A DNA stretch of 64,000 nucleotides from NCBI RefSeq assembly GCF_008329715.1, contig NZ_VTSR01000022.1, forward strand, positions 1-64,000, read 5' to 3'. Within the stretch, counting starts at the first letter, position 1; each line of letters starts with the position of its first letter. Position numbers and translations under genes: made by a program. The stretch is from Gimesia chilikensis (GTDB lineage: Bacteria; Planctomycetota; Planctomycetia; Planctomycetales; Planctomycetaceae). Under the pieces are notes generated by a model. The model did not search any database. It was given only the letters and a program-made list of their open reading frames with translations, and was not told the DNA's origin. Of the stretch, positions 18,149 to 27,299 are shown piece by piece.

Positions 18149-19255
18149 GTGACTGTTTTGCGATACCTGCGATTTCAACCAGGCCTCTTCACTCCAATCC
18201 CGGTTTCCGTCCGCGGTCTGGTTCTGGCGCTGACGTTGATCCTTGGCGGAGCAGTACAGCCCGTCGCAGCCCAACCGGAAATCAACCGTTCGATCGACGC
18301 GCAGGGCAAACGCTATTACACACCACCGGCGCGACTGGCGGTGGAACGTGGTCTGCAGTATCTGGCTGAGCGTCAACATCCTGATGGTTCTTTCGGTTCC
18401 GGTTCCACTTTCAAGAACAATGTGGCCATTACCGCGCTGTGTGGCATGGCCTTTCTGGGCGACGGGAACACACCGGGGCGAGGCAAGTACGGCGTTCAGG
18501 TTCAGAAAGCCGTTGATTTCATTCTCGCTTCCTGTAAGCCATCCGGATATATCATTTCGCCCGACAGCATCTCACACGGCCCGATGTACGGTCATGGCTT
18601 TGCGACGCTGTTTCTCGCGGAAGTTTACGGGATGACGCGCAGCAAAGATGTCCGCGTCAAACTCGAAAAAGCAGTGGAGCTGATCGTCAAATCGCAAAAC
18701 TCCAAAGGGGGCTGGCGCTACACGCCGGAAAGTAAGGACGCGGATCTGTCGGTTACCGTCTGTCAGATCATGGCCCTGCGGGCTGCCCGTAACTGCGGCA
18801 TCTTTATCTCCAAAGAGGTCATCGATCGCTGTATCGATTATGTGAAAAAGAGTCAGAACCCCGATGGTGGCTTTCGCTACCAGCTGGTCCGGCAGGCCGA
18901 GAGTGAGTTCCCACGCTCGGCAGCAGGCGTTGTCGCTTTATACAGCGCCGGGATCTATGAAGGCCCGGAGATCGAAAACGGGCTGACCTACCTGATGGGC
19001 CGGTTGCCTAATCAGCGTTATTTCCGGGGCAGTCATTATTACTACGGTCAGTATTATGCAGTCCAGGCGATGTGGCAGGCGGGACAGCAGTACTGGGATA
19101 CCTGGTACACCGCGATTCGCGAAGAGCTCGTCGCCGGCCAGATGGCGAGTGGCAGCTGGCGTCCCGACAGTTCCAACTGCGTGGAATACAGCACGGCCAT
19201 GTCCTGCATCGTTCTACAGATCCCCCGCAATAACATCCCGATTTTCCAGCGTTGA
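18149..19255 (+). CDS. Secreted prenyltransferase/squalene-oxidase repeat protein
   Basis: The 368-residue product has a signal peptide (LVLALTLILGGAVQPVAA) and then alpha/alpha-barrel repeats of the prenyltransferase/squalene-cyclase type, seen as AVELIVKSQNSKGGWRYTPE and CIDYVKKSQNPDGGFRY (QW-like motifs). The squalene-hopene cyclase catalytic DxDD motif is not present, so a cyclase activity is not supported. Planctomycetes have many secreted proteins of this fold with unknown roles, perhaps as binding scaffolds. A GTG start is used. It lies a few bases ahead of the NPCBM gene, so the two are likely translated from one transcript. Confidence 0.8.
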   Translation: MTVLRYLRFQPGLFTPIPVSVRGLVLALTLILGGAVQPVAAQPEINRSIDAQGKRYYTPPARLAVERGLQYLAERQHPDGSFGSGSTFKNNVAITALCGMAFLGDGNTPGRGKYGVQVQKAVDFILASCKPSGYIISPDSISHGPMYGHGFATLFLAEVYGMTRSKDVRVKLEKAVELIVKSQNSKGGWRYTPESKDADLSVTVCQIMALRAARNCGIFISKEVIDRCIDYVKKSQNPDGGFRYQLVRQAESEFPRSAAGVVALYSAGIYEGPEIENGLTYLMGRLPNQRYFRGSHYYYGQYYAVQAMWQAGQQYWDTWYTAIREELVAGQMASGSWRPDSSNCVEYSTAMSCIVLQIPRNNIPIFQR

Positions 19256-19288
19256 TCAGGAATGCTGCACTCCTCCAAAGGTGGCCCG

Positions 19289-20491
19289 ATGCGATTGTTC
19301 GTTGTGCTCTGTCTGACTCTGTTGTCCTGCGGTCTGGTTTCAGAACCGTTGCGGGCCGACGAACTGCAGACCGCGGCGGGGAAAACGATCACCGGCGAAC
19401 TGCTGCAGATCGAGCAGAACCGGTTCACGATCAAGAGCAAAGCGGGAACCGAAGAAATACCGGCGACAGAGATTGTCCGCGTGCAGCTGGATCCGGTTGA
19501 CAAGCTGCCTCCCAGCGGGGGGCTGTTGATCCTGGCGAACGGCGACCGCCTGCATGCCGAGATTTTACGGGCTGCGGAGGAAGCCCTTGTGATTCGTCTG
19601 ACTGCCTGTCCCCGGCTGGATGAATTGAAAGTTCCCCTCGAGACGATCCGGGCGGCTTATTTTCGCTGGCCCCGTGCCACACATGCCCGTAACCGCCTGA
19701 TTCGTCAGCTGGAACAGACGGTCAAAAAGACCGATTTGTTCTACCTCAAAAACGGTGACTACCTCGAAGGCGAATTTCTGGGCTTCGATGAGGGCGGTTT
19801 CCAGTTCGAATCCGCGGCCGGTGAAACAACGGTTCCGCGTTCTGGGATCGCCTATTTCTATTTCAATCCGGAGCTGATTGCGTTTCCGCAGCCCGAACAG
19901 CTGCATTATCAAGTCACACTCACCGACGGCTCGCGGGTCACGGTCTCCACACTCTCGTTGAACGAGAGCCGACTGCGGGCTCGCACCCTGTTTGGAGCAG
20001 ACATCATCTGTGAGCGGGATCGCCTGGCTGCCGTCACGCCTCGGGGAGGTCGAGTAGTCCCCCTGTCGGAGCTGGAACCCTCTGAGTACCGTTTTACCCC
20101 CTATCTCTCTCGCAAATGGAAGTGGCAGCGCAACCAGAATGTGCTTTCCGGACCAATGATTTCAGGGGAGCAGTACTTCGATTCCGGTCTGGGAATGCAT
20201 AGCGCAGCAGAGCTGCATTATCAACTGGACGGGCAGTATGCTGCGTTCGAGACTTGTGTGGGGCTAGATGATTCCGCAGGGCAGCGGGCCAGTGTTGAGG
20301 TGCAGATCCTGGTGGACGGCAAGCCTGTCTTTCAACGCGAGGTGGCGCGGCACTCCACAGAGATTGTCAAAGTCCCTCGGATCGATCTTACCGGTGCACA
20401 GCAACTGGTGCTGAAAGTCGGTTTTGGTAAAAACGCGGATATTGAAGATCATCTCAACTGGTGCCGCCCGGTGCTGATTAAAAAGCCCTGA
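19289..20491 (+). CDS. Secreted protein with C-terminal NPCBM/NEW2 domain
   Basis: About 400 residues. Start chosen at the ATG that opens a signal peptide (MRLFVVLCLTLLSCGLVSEPLRADE); an ATG nine codons earlier is also possible. The N-terminal two thirds hold repeated small beta units of the type ITGELLQIEQNRFTIKSK and DYLEGEFLGFDEGGFQFES, which look like SH3-like repeats. The last about 140 residues (YLSRKWKWQRNQ, GLGMHSAAELHYQL, WCRPVLIKK) match the NPCBM galactose-binding-like fold. The protein probably binds carbohydrate outside the cytoplasm. Translationally close to the gene upstream. Confidence 0.8.
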   Translation: MRLFVVLCLTLLSCGLVSEPLRADELQTAAGKTITGELLQIEQNRFTIKSKAGTEEIPATEIVRVQLDPVDKLPPSGGLLILANGDRLHAEILRAAEEALVIRLTACPRLDELKVPLETIRAAYFRWPRATHARNRLIRQLEQTVKKTDLFYLKNGDYLEGEFLGFDEGGFQFESAAGETTVPRSGIAYFYFNPELIAFPQPEQLHYQVTLTDGSRVTVSTLSLNESRLRARTLFGADIICERDRLAAVTPRGGRVVPLSELEPSEYRFTPYLSRKWKWQRNQNVLSGPMISGEQYFDSGLGMHSAAELHYQLDGQYAAFETCVGLDDSAGQRASVEVQILVDGKPVFQREVARHSTEIVKVPRIDLTGAQQLVLKVGFGKNADIEDHLNWCRPVLIKKP

Positions 20492-20626
20492 TTTGTTTTT
20501 TAAAGTCCCGCCGGAAAGCGGACCGGGCGCAGAGTGGCGTTGACGGTCTTTTTTTTCTATTCTGGTGATCACGCAAGCGCGTCGTTTCTTCCCCCGTTGT
20601 TTACCCGCATGACAAAGAGACCCTCA

Positions 20627-21832
20627 ATGAAAACGATTACCTCACTCGCGTTGCTGCTGATTCTGGCTGTCTGCTCGCCACTCTCTGCTGAAGAGGAAGT
20701 GGATACCTCTCCGGCTCCCGTCAAGCTGGTCAAGGTGTTCCCGTATCTGCAGATTGATCGCCCCATTGTGATTACCCACGCCGGCGATGGCACAGACCGT
20801 CTGTTTATCGCCTCGCAGAAGGGAAAGATTTACATCGTTCCCAATACACCCGAAGATGAAGATCTGGAAGAAGGCAAACTCTTCCTCGACATCTCCGATC
20901 GTGTGATCTATCTCGACAAGAAAAACGAAATGGGCCTCCTGGGCATGGCCTTCCATCCCGATTTCAAGAAGAATGGCGAGTTCTTCGTCTACTACAGTTC
21001 TCCCGAAACTCCGAATGCCACCTCCGTCATTTCCCGCTTCCGGGTTTCCAAGGACAATCCGGATCAGGCCCTCGCAGACTCGGAAGAAATTCTGATGAAA
21101 GTCGAACAGCCCGCCTGGAACCATAACGGGGGCACGATCGTATTTGGCCCGGATGGCATGTTGTATATCGTCTTTGGTGATGGCGGCGCGGGTGGAGATG
21201 CCTTCCATAACGGCCAGAACCTGTCCACGATGCTCGGATCGATCTGCCGCATCGACGTCAATCACAAATCACCCGGACTGAATTACGCGATCCCCAAAGA
21301 CAACCCTTTTGAAGATGGCAAAACACCCACCTTCGCCACGATCCGTAAGGAAATCTGGGCTTACGGTTTTCGTAATCCCTGGCGGATTGCCTTCGATGAC
21401 AAGACCGGCAAACTCTGGGCCGGCGATGTCGGGCAGGGCATCTGGGAAGAAATCGATATCGTCGTCAAAGGGGGCAACTACGGCTGGTCGGTCCGTGAAG
21501 GCAAACATCCCTTCGGTCCCAATGGTGTCGAAGCCCGCAAGCACCTGATCGAGCCGATCTGGGAATACGATCACCAAGTCGGTAAGTCAATTACCGGTGG
21601 ATCGGTCTATCGCGGCAAAGCAATTCCCGCGATCCAGGGCATGTACATTTACGGCGATTATGTCTCCGGTAAATTCTGGGCTCTGAAGTATGACGAGAGC
21701 AGCAAAAAGGTGACCGCCAATTATGTGATCGAAAGTCCCAGCATCCCTGTGATGACCTTCGGCACCGATCAGAATGGAGAGATGTTCCTGACCTCGTCCT
21801 TCAGCGAAATCTATATGCTGAAAGCGAAATAA
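20627..21832 (+). CDS. PQQ-dependent sugar dehydrogenase-like (sorbosone dehydrogenase family)
   Basis: About 401 residues. The start at 20627 opens the signal peptide MKTITSLALLLILAVCSPLSA; earlier in-frame ATGs exist. The mature part is a six-bladed beta-propeller of the glucose/sorbosone dehydrogenase family, with the phrases MGLLGMAFHPDF, WNHNGGTIVFGPDGMLY, GDGGAGGD and GFRNPWRIAFD. The catalytic His is probably in WNHNGG. These enzymes oxidise sugars in the periplasm with bound PQQ. Whether this one binds PQQ cannot be told. It closes the rightward run of exported proteins, followed by a bidirectional terminator. Confidence 0.88.
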   Translation: MKTITSLALLLILAVCSPLSAEEEVDTSPAPVKLVKVFPYLQIDRPIVITHAGDGTDRLFIASQKGKIYIVPNTPEDEDLEEGKLFLDISDRVIYLDKKNEMGLLGMAFHPDFKKNGEFFVYYSSPETPNATSVISRFRVSKDNPDQALADSEEILMKVEQPAWNHNGGTIVFGPDGMLYIVFGDGGAGGDAFHNGQNLSTMLGSICRIDVNHKSPGLNYAIPKDNPFEDGKTPTFATIRKEIWAYGFRNPWRIAFDDKTGKLWAGDVGQGIWEEIDIVVKGGNYGWSVREGKHPFGPNGVEARKHLIEPIWEYDHQVGKSITGGSVYRGKAIPAIQGMYIYGDYVSGKFWALKYDESSKKVTANYVIESPSIPVMTFGTDQNGEMFLTSSFSEIYMLKAK

Positions 21833-21875
21833 TCCCGCAGCGGCAGTTTAACTGTGTCGCTTGATGTCAGTATGC

Positions 21876-21920
21876 AAAAACCACGGAACCCGCAGCAGCA
21901 GGTTCCGTGGTTTTATTTTT
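21876..21920. terminator. Bidirectional rho-independent terminator
   Basis: AAAACCACGGAACC (ending at 21890) pairs perfectly with GGTTCCGTGGTTTT (21901-21914), loop of 10, with T on the plus side and A (T on the minus strand) on the other. It separates convergent genes. Confidence 0.9.
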
Positions 21921-21950
21921 ACTAGTATGTGGTAATCCACACGACGTGCA

Positions 21951-22325
21951 TCAGGCTTCGATGGCGTAGGCCTGCAGATCTTCCAGGTCGACGAATTCCA
22001 GTGTCGAGATGTGGCACGATTCGAGTTTCACCTTGGGGGCCATACCAGCCTCGAAGGCTTCTTTCCAGCGTTCCACGCAGAGACACCAGCGATCGCCGGG
22101 CTTCAGACCCGGGAATTCGAATAACGGATGAGGTGTACTCAGGTCGTTGCCCCGTTCCTTGGAAAAGGCCAGGAATTCTTCTGTGACTTCGGTACACACC
22201 GTATGCAGACCGAGGTCCGAACCGCCAGTATTACAGCAGCCGTCACGATAGAATCCGGTTACCGGTTCCAGAGAGCAGATCTCCAGTTCGGTGCCGAGCA
22301 CGTTTTTGGCTTTCTTTTCAGTCAT
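21951..22325 (-). CDS. DUF2237 family protein
   Basis: The 124-residue product is a full-length member of DUF2237 (COG3651), with the diagnostic strings NVLGTELEICSLEPVTGFYR, DLGLHTVCTEVTEEFL and PGLKPGDRWCLC. Several conserved Cys (CCN, WCLC) and His could bind a metal. The protein is cytoplasmic, and the family's function is unknown. It lies downstream of the sugar isomerase gene by about 106 bp. Confidence 0.9.
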   Translation of the reverse strand: MTEKKAKNVLGTELEICSLEPVTGFYRDGCCNTGGSDLGLHTVCTEVTEEFLAFSKERGNDLSTPHPLFEFPGLKPGDRWCLCVERWKEAFEAGMAPKVKLESCHISTLEFVDLEDLQAYAIEA

Positions 22326-22431
22326 AGTCAGTGGTCCATCAATGGGGGATCGTCAGTAAATTAACGCCAGACAAGCAGACCAGCGCGCAACGAGCCTGAC
22401 ACAGGCAACGTCTTTCAGGTCTGGGCAGCGC

Positions 22432-23355
22432 TTAGAACTGGTCGACCTCACGATAAGCTTCGATGACGGCCATGTCGCCTTCTTTGCCGGGCTTGGAATT
22501 ACCATGTTCCATTCCCACGATACCTTCAAATCCCTTGGAGTGGATATGCTTGAATACATTCAGGTAGTTAATCTCACCCGTACCAGGTTCCTTACGGCCC
22601 GGGTTATCACCTGACTGGAAATAGCCGATCTCATCCCAGCACTGATCGATATTCACGATCAGGTTCCCTTCGGTAATCTGCTGATGGTAGACATCGAACA
22701 GAATCTTACAGGCCGGGCTGTCGACTGCTTTACAAAGGGCATACGCCTGAGGAGAACCCTGCAGGAAGACACCACCATGATTGGCATACCAGTTGAGTGG
22801 CTCAAGCACCATGACCATGCCGTGCGGCTCGAAGATCTCAGCACAGCGGCGGAGCAGTTCAATCACGTTGGCGGTCTGGTAACCTTCAGCCAGACGGGCA
22901 CGGGGACCTTCATCCAGGTTGCCGGGAACGACGGTCATCCATTTCGCATTGACCCGCTTCGCAACTTCGACGGAGTCTTTGATGTCTTTGAGGACTTCGT
23001 CCCACATCGCTTTGTCTTTGCGGGTGAAGGTCAGCTTGCCGATGGAACCATGCGCCACGAACACGCCCATTTCCATGTTGAGCTTTTCCATCGTGTCGGC
23101 GATTTTCTGCTGCAGCTCTTTGGGTTTCTTCTTCATGCCGTTGTCTTCCCAGGCGGTAAAGCCCTGGTCGGCGGCGAACTTCAACTGGTCGATGGGATCA
23201 TTGCCCGCGGCATTCTTAAACATGCCGAAGTGGGGCGCGTATTTCAGATTAAATGGCTTCTGCTCTTTGCTTTCAGCTGCCTGGGCAGCGGTACTACCTA
23301 GCACAGCGGCTCCCCCTGCCAGCATCCCGCTTTTAAGAAACTCTCGACGTTGCAT
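22432..23355 (-). CDS. Tat-exported sugar phosphate isomerase/epimerase (hydroxypyruvate isomerase-like)
   Basis: The 307-residue AP endonuclease-2 type TIM-barrel protein has a Tat signal (MQRREFLKSG with AGGAAVLG). The barrel resembles hydroxypyruvate isomerase: EPLNWYANHGGVFL, ILFDVYHQQITEGNLI and a late Glu/His (GMEHGNSKPGKEG), giving a metal site of Glu, Asp, His, Glu. Planctomycetes have many exported proteins of this kind that probably interconvert or epimerise sugars. An AAGGAG site nine bases before the ATG supports the start. Confidence 0.88.
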   Translation of the reverse strand: MQRREFLKSGMLAGGAAVLGSTAAQAAESKEQKPFNLKYAPHFGMFKNAAGNDPIDQLKFAADQGFTAWEDNGMKKKPKELQQKIADTMEKLNMEMGVFVAHGSIGKLTFTRKDKAMWDEVLKDIKDSVEVAKRVNAKWMTVVPGNLDEGPRARLAEGYQTANVIELLRRCAEIFEPHGMVMVLEPLNWYANHGGVFLQGSPQAYALCKAVDSPACKILFDVYHQQITEGNLIVNIDQCWDEIGYFQSGDNPGRKEPGTGEINYLNVFKHIHSKGFEGIVGMEHGNSKPGKEGDMAVIEAYREVDQF

Positions 23356-23528
23356 ATGTAAGACTCCTTGTTGTGAATTTATTTAGTGTGCTTGTATCAG
23401 GAATTTATTCTAGCTGAACAGGGAGGCGGATGCACCTGTTATCCCTCTGGATTCTCAGGACCAGCTTCGAGGCGCAGACACGAAATGTCAAACCGCTCGT
23501 CAGTTGCACAGCATCCTGCTGGAAATGG

Positions 23529-24035
23529 TCACTTCAGCCCGGGCAGGCGAATCACCACCAAGATCCCCACGCAGGCCAGGGCCACCAGCACGGATTTCAG
23601 CAGCACCGAGAGGGGCGAGAAGATCAGCGTCGCGGCGACGATCAGAACCACGATCGTAATCGCCTGGATTTTGACGCTCAGCCGCACACCACCATCCTGT
23701 TGCCACTCTTTGAGAACCTGACCCAGTACGGGAGAACGCAGCAGTGCCCGGTTCATCCGGGGAGAAGTGCGGATCAGAAAGTAGCTGGTCAGCAGCAGGA
23801 ACGGCGTAGTCGGGAGCACAGGCAGTGCCACGCCGAGCACGCCCAGCACGAAAAAGAATGCCGCCAGAACAAGATAAATCGCCTTTCGCAGTCCCGTTAC
23901 CGTGGGGACGGTCTGCTCATCAAGGGTATCCAGGAAGGCAGGATGAATTTCATCGAACGCCAGCCGATCCAGATTTAATCCGGAATCGGATGAACATTCA
24001 GGCTGTTGCTGATGCGGCTGCGATTTGCGAAGCAT
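23529..24035 (-). CDS. DUF454 (YbaN-like) inner-membrane protein
   Basis: The 168-residue product has a polar about 45-residue N-terminus and then the DUF454 core: GLRKAIYLVLAAFFFVLGVL, the PTTPFLLLTSYFLIRTSPR loop and two further membrane helices (IQAITIVVLIVAATLIF, SVLVALACVGILVVI). Three or four transmembrane segments are predicted. The function of the family is unknown. It stands alone between the isomerase and dioxygenase genes, and the ribosome binding site is weak. Confidence 0.88.
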   Translation of the reverse strand: MLRKSQPHQQQPECSSDSGLNLDRLAFDEIHPAFLDTLDEQTVPTVTGLRKAIYLVLAAFFFVLGVLGVALPVLPTTPFLLLTSYFLIRTSPRMNRALLRSPVLGQVLKEWQQDGGVRLSVKIQAITIVVLIVAATLIFSPLSVLLKSVLVALACVGILVVIRLPGLK

Positions 24036-24138
24036 GAAATTCAGATCCCAAGGGCACGGTAAAAGGACGAATCGGTCCCTTATTCTAGCTCAATTGAGAA
24101 ATGGGACAAGGTGGATCGTGAATCGAGCCTGTCCGTGC

Positions 24139-25185
24139 TCAGGGGGCCGCGGTTGCCGGCATGCCGCCGCGAACAGATCCAGCAGCTGTATTTCCGTAAT
24201 TATCGGCAAACAGGGGATCCAGTGGACGACTGTTGGGTACCGCTAGCCAGACCCGCAGCAGGTGCCGTTTCAGTTCTGGCTCTTCCGCATCCGTGAATTC
24301 ATCCCGGCGGTGAAACGTGACCCAGTTATTCAAAAACAGCAGGTCCCCCGGATCCTGGCTGAAGGTGACACTCATTTCCGGCGTTTCGGCGAGTGCTTCC
24401 AGCTGATCCATGGCCTGCTCCTGCCCGGGAGTCATATCGGGAAGGTCGGGGGAAGCATAAGCGCGTTCGATCAATACCCGCAGAAAGCTGCCGGCAAAGT
24501 GACCATCCTGCATTGAAAAGATGGGTTGCCGACAGAACGGCTTCTGGTTTCCCGTATCGACGTTGTGTCTGAGATAGTAAAACGGCTGCATCAAGGTTTG
24601 CGTCAACTCGGGCCACCGCTGCCGCATCTCGTTGAAGAGAGCCACCGAACTGACCAGTTGATTATCGCCGCCTGAGAGGGCCTGTTGAATGCACAGAAAA
24701 CCAATCACATCACAGCGGTCGGTATGGAAGCTGAGCCGTTTGCTTGTGTTCGGACCGCGGGCCTGGGCCTGTCCGACCTTAAAACCCTCGTCCCGCACAT
24801 GGAACAGCTTTTCCCCGGTCGCGCTCTGAGAGACAGGCGTTCCCAGATGCACGGAGATCAGCCAGAACAGAATCTCGCGTTCCTCTTGCGAGTAGTTCTC
24901 GATAGGCACGCGTTTGATCTGGCAGGCTCCCGATCCGTGTTCCAGCCGATGTTGAACCCGGCGCAGCAGGGGGCCGAGTTCGGGCAGGGGGAAATGTTCG
25001 GGGGTGATTTCAGCCTGGCTCAGGTTTTCCGACGAGATTATCTTCACAGCCGAGTCCAGATCAGCGAGATGCCGCTGATCCAGGTGAACCAGCCAGTCGT
25101 CTCGGGAGAAGAGTTCTGCACCTTTCCAGGCAGCCGGAATCTCAAATGCGGGAGGCAGGTCAGGGACGGAAGATTGATCACTCAC
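24139..25185 (-). CDS. TauD/TfdA-family Fe(II)/2-oxoglutarate dioxygenase-like protein
   Basis: The 348-residue product has the metal-binding HxD of the family as HTDRCD (His 154, Asp 156), the distal His in NNWVTFHRRDEF and the 2-oxoglutarate-binding Arg in RHLLRVWL. These are the full set for an Fe(II)/2-oxoglutarate oxygenase of the double-stranded beta-helix fold. The substrate is not known; taurine is not implied. It starts with GTG, with AGGAG about ten bases upstream. No signal peptide. Confidence 0.88.
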   Translation of the reverse strand: MSDQSSVPDLPPAFEIPAAWKGAELFSRDDWLVHLDQRHLADLDSAVKIISSENLSQAEITPEHFPLPELGPLLRRVQHRLEHGSGACQIKRVPIENYSQEEREILFWLISVHLGTPVSQSATGEKLFHVRDEGFKVGQAQARGPNTSKRLSFHTDRCDVIGFLCIQQALSGGDNQLVSSVALFNEMRQRWPELTQTLMQPFYYLRHNVDTGNQKPFCRQPIFSMQDGHFAGSFLRVLIERAYASPDLPDMTPGQEQAMDQLEALAETPEMSVTFSQDPGDLLFLNNWVTFHRRDEFTDAEEPELKRHLLRVWLAVPNSRPLDPLFADNYGNTAAGSVRGGMPATAAP

Positions 25186-25289
25186 TCTGAAAATACTCCT
25201 GTTCTGTTATAACTGTAACGGTTTCAGCCTAACAGATTCAGACAGGAGATTAAAGCAGACGTGTTGCAGAGTTGAACCGACGCGCGGTG

Positions 25290-26936
25290 TTATTTCAGTT
25301 GCAGCATTCGTTGTCGTCTGGATTTGAGCAGGTTGTTAATCGTCTGAATGAGCCGCTTGCGATCCAGTGGTTTGGTCAGGTATTCATCGCAGCCGGCCTG
25401 CAGGCATTTTTCCCGGTCGCCGGGCATGACATTGGCGGTGAGTGCGATAATCGGATTGGTGAAACCCATCTCGCGGATGAGCTCCGTCGCGGAATAGCCA
25501 TCCAAAAGCGGCATCTGAATGTCCATCAGGATCACTTCAAACTGCTCGTTGATGTCTGACTCGTTCTGCAGGGCTGCGCCTAACTGGTCAACAGCCTGCT
25601 GCCCGTTTTCAGCCAGGGTGACGCTTCCGCCGGCTTTGGTCAGCAGGTACTGGATCAACCTCTGATTGTAGATTCCATCTTCTACCAGCAGGATACGACA
25701 GGGCTGTCTCAGCATGCCGAAGCCGGAACGGGACGTTTTGTGTTCATGGATGCGTTGCGATAACGAATGTTGCTGTGGCTTGATTTCACAACTGGTGCCC
25801 GTGCTGATGGTGAATTCAATAATCGATCCAGTATCAACTGCATGCTGAAGCGTAATCTCTCCTCCCAGCAGACGAACCAGATGTCGCGCCAGCGAAAGGC
25901 TCAGCCCGACTCCCCCGGGATAAGTAAGCGAGGTCAAGTCAGCCAGTTGGCGACCGGCAAAAATCTGATTGATCGGTTCGATATTCAATCCGGTTCCGCA
26001 GTTACGGATCGTGAAAACCATTTGCTGATCAGAAGGAGCCGCCTCTGATTTTCTGACCGAAAGGCTGATAGTTCCTTCGTGAGTGTAGTTGATGACGACC
26101 CCCATCAGGTTCAACAGGATTTGCCTGAGGCGAATTGGATTGGATTGGATGGATGTCGGCAGACTTTGATCCAAGTCGATTTCGAGTTTCAGCCCCTTGT
26201 GGTCTGCTTTCCGTTTGGCGACCGACTTCACGTTCTCGATCACCGTCAGTGGGCAGCAGTCCTGAAGTTTTAAATCGAACTTACCTTCCTCAATTCGGGA
26301 GAGGTCCACGAAGTCGTTGAATGTGTCCAGCAGATACTGGCCGTTGGTATGGATTGTATTTGCAGCGCTGATTGTTTCCGCATCTTCGCTGGAATCACTC
26401 AGGATTTCTGCAAAGCCCAGGATCGCGGAGAGAGGAGTCCGAATTTCATGACTCATCATCGCCAGAAACGCCTGTTTCACTTCCCGGGCACGAAACGCCT
26501 GCAGTCGTGTCCCTTCGAGTTCTGCCTTCAGCAGAATCCGTTCGTGAATGTCCGACAGCGATCCGGTCATGCGCATCGCTTGTCCGGAAGCATCACGCAG
26601 GACCTGGGCCTGTCCCCGGAACCAGCGATAAAGGCCCCCTTTGACCCGCAGGCGAAAGTTGTGCTCAAAACGACTGCTGTTCTCCAGGGCAGATCGCAGG
26701 CCGAGCATCGTCTGTACTGCATCCTCCGGATGCAGTAGCCGTTCGAAGGTGTCCAGGCTCGATTCAATTTCCTGGTCACAGTAGCCCAGCAGTTCATAAA
26801 ACCGGGGAGACCACCACTGTTCCTGTGCGTCGAGATCGACCCAGTCCCAGACCCCTTCCGTCGTGTGTTGCAGGAACAGGTCAAAATGCTGTTGAACGGC
26901 GTCTGGTTGTGTTGCTCTGTCGAAGGTGTAACTCAT
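25290..26936 (-). CDS. Hybrid histidine kinase (PAS-HisKA-HATPase-REC) with degraded ATP-binding motifs
   Basis: The 548-residue cytoplasmic protein has a PAS domain (about 18-135, GVWDWVDLDAQEQWW), a HisKA dimerisation domain with phospho-acceptor His 163 (MSHEIRTPLS), a HATPase domain (about 265-385) and a receiver domain with Glu 419-Asp 420, phospho-acceptor Asp 472, Thr 500 and Lys 522. The HATPase motifs look worn: the N-box reads NLMGVVINYT with Val 280 where the Mg-binding Asn is usual, the G1 box has Asn 312 instead of Asp (RNCGTGL), and G2 reads GVGLSLS. It may be a weak kinase or act mainly as phosphatase or phosphotransfer sink. No transmembrane segment or adjacent regulator is seen. 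Confidence 0.87.
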   Translation of the reverse strand: MSYTFDRATQPDAVQQHFDLFLQHTTEGVWDWVDLDAQEQWWSPRFYELLGYCDQEIESSLDTFERLLHPEDAVQTMLGLRSALENSSRFEHNFRLRVKGGLYRWFRGQAQVLRDASGQAMRMTGSLSDIHERILLKAELEGTRLQAFRAREVKQAFLAMMSHEIRTPLSAILGFAEILSDSSEDAETISAANTIHTNGQYLLDTFNDFVDLSRIEEGKFDLKLQDCCPLTVIENVKSVAKRKADHKGLKLEIDLDQSLPTSIQSNPIRLRQILLNLMGVVINYTHEGTISLSVRKSEAAPSDQQMVFTIRNCGTGLNIEPINQIFAGRQLADLTSLTYPGGVGLSLSLARHLVRLLGGEITLQHAVDTGSIIEFTISTGTSCEIKPQQHSLSQRIHEHKTSRSGFGMLRQPCRILLVEDGIYNQRLIQYLLTKAGGSVTLAENGQQAVDQLGAALQNESDINEQFEVILMDIQMPLLDGYSATELIREMGFTNPIIALTANVMPGDREKCLQAGCDEYLTKPLDRKRLIQTINNLLKSRRQRMLQLK

Positions 26937-27299
26937 TTCAATCCAATTCTCTCAGGGGCAAGGGTTTGAGTACTTATTAGTATCGCTCAAAAACAAGATA
27001 CAATTGTGACTTTCTCGCAGAGAACTGGAGCACGCGTATAGATCGAGTATTCAGACTTGTTAAATATCAGGGAAACACCTCGTACTGGAATGAACACGAT
27101 GAAAAATAGCCTTAAAATTAAGGGGAATCCTGCGGGAAATGTAGTGGTTTGATCACCCTTTGCCAGCGGATTCAGGCCTGCTGTATGATTTAGAACAGTT
27201 ACATGCATCGCTCTTGAGATAACACCAGCGGCTAGCATGATTCCCCTCCTTAACTGAGCGCTTTGCTCTCATCGCGTGAGAAGAGAATTAAAGAACGGC
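26937..27299. other. Divergent intergenic region
   Basis: 363 bp between the histidine kinase (minus) and the cyclotransferase-like gene (plus). It must hold both promoters. No convincing gene, terminator or strong repeat was seen. Confidence 0.4.

Noticed and set aside
24139-25185. Assigning taurine dioxygenase by the family name
   Set aside because: The metal and oxoglutarate residues support an oxygenase but give no substrate; no sulfonate genes are nearby.
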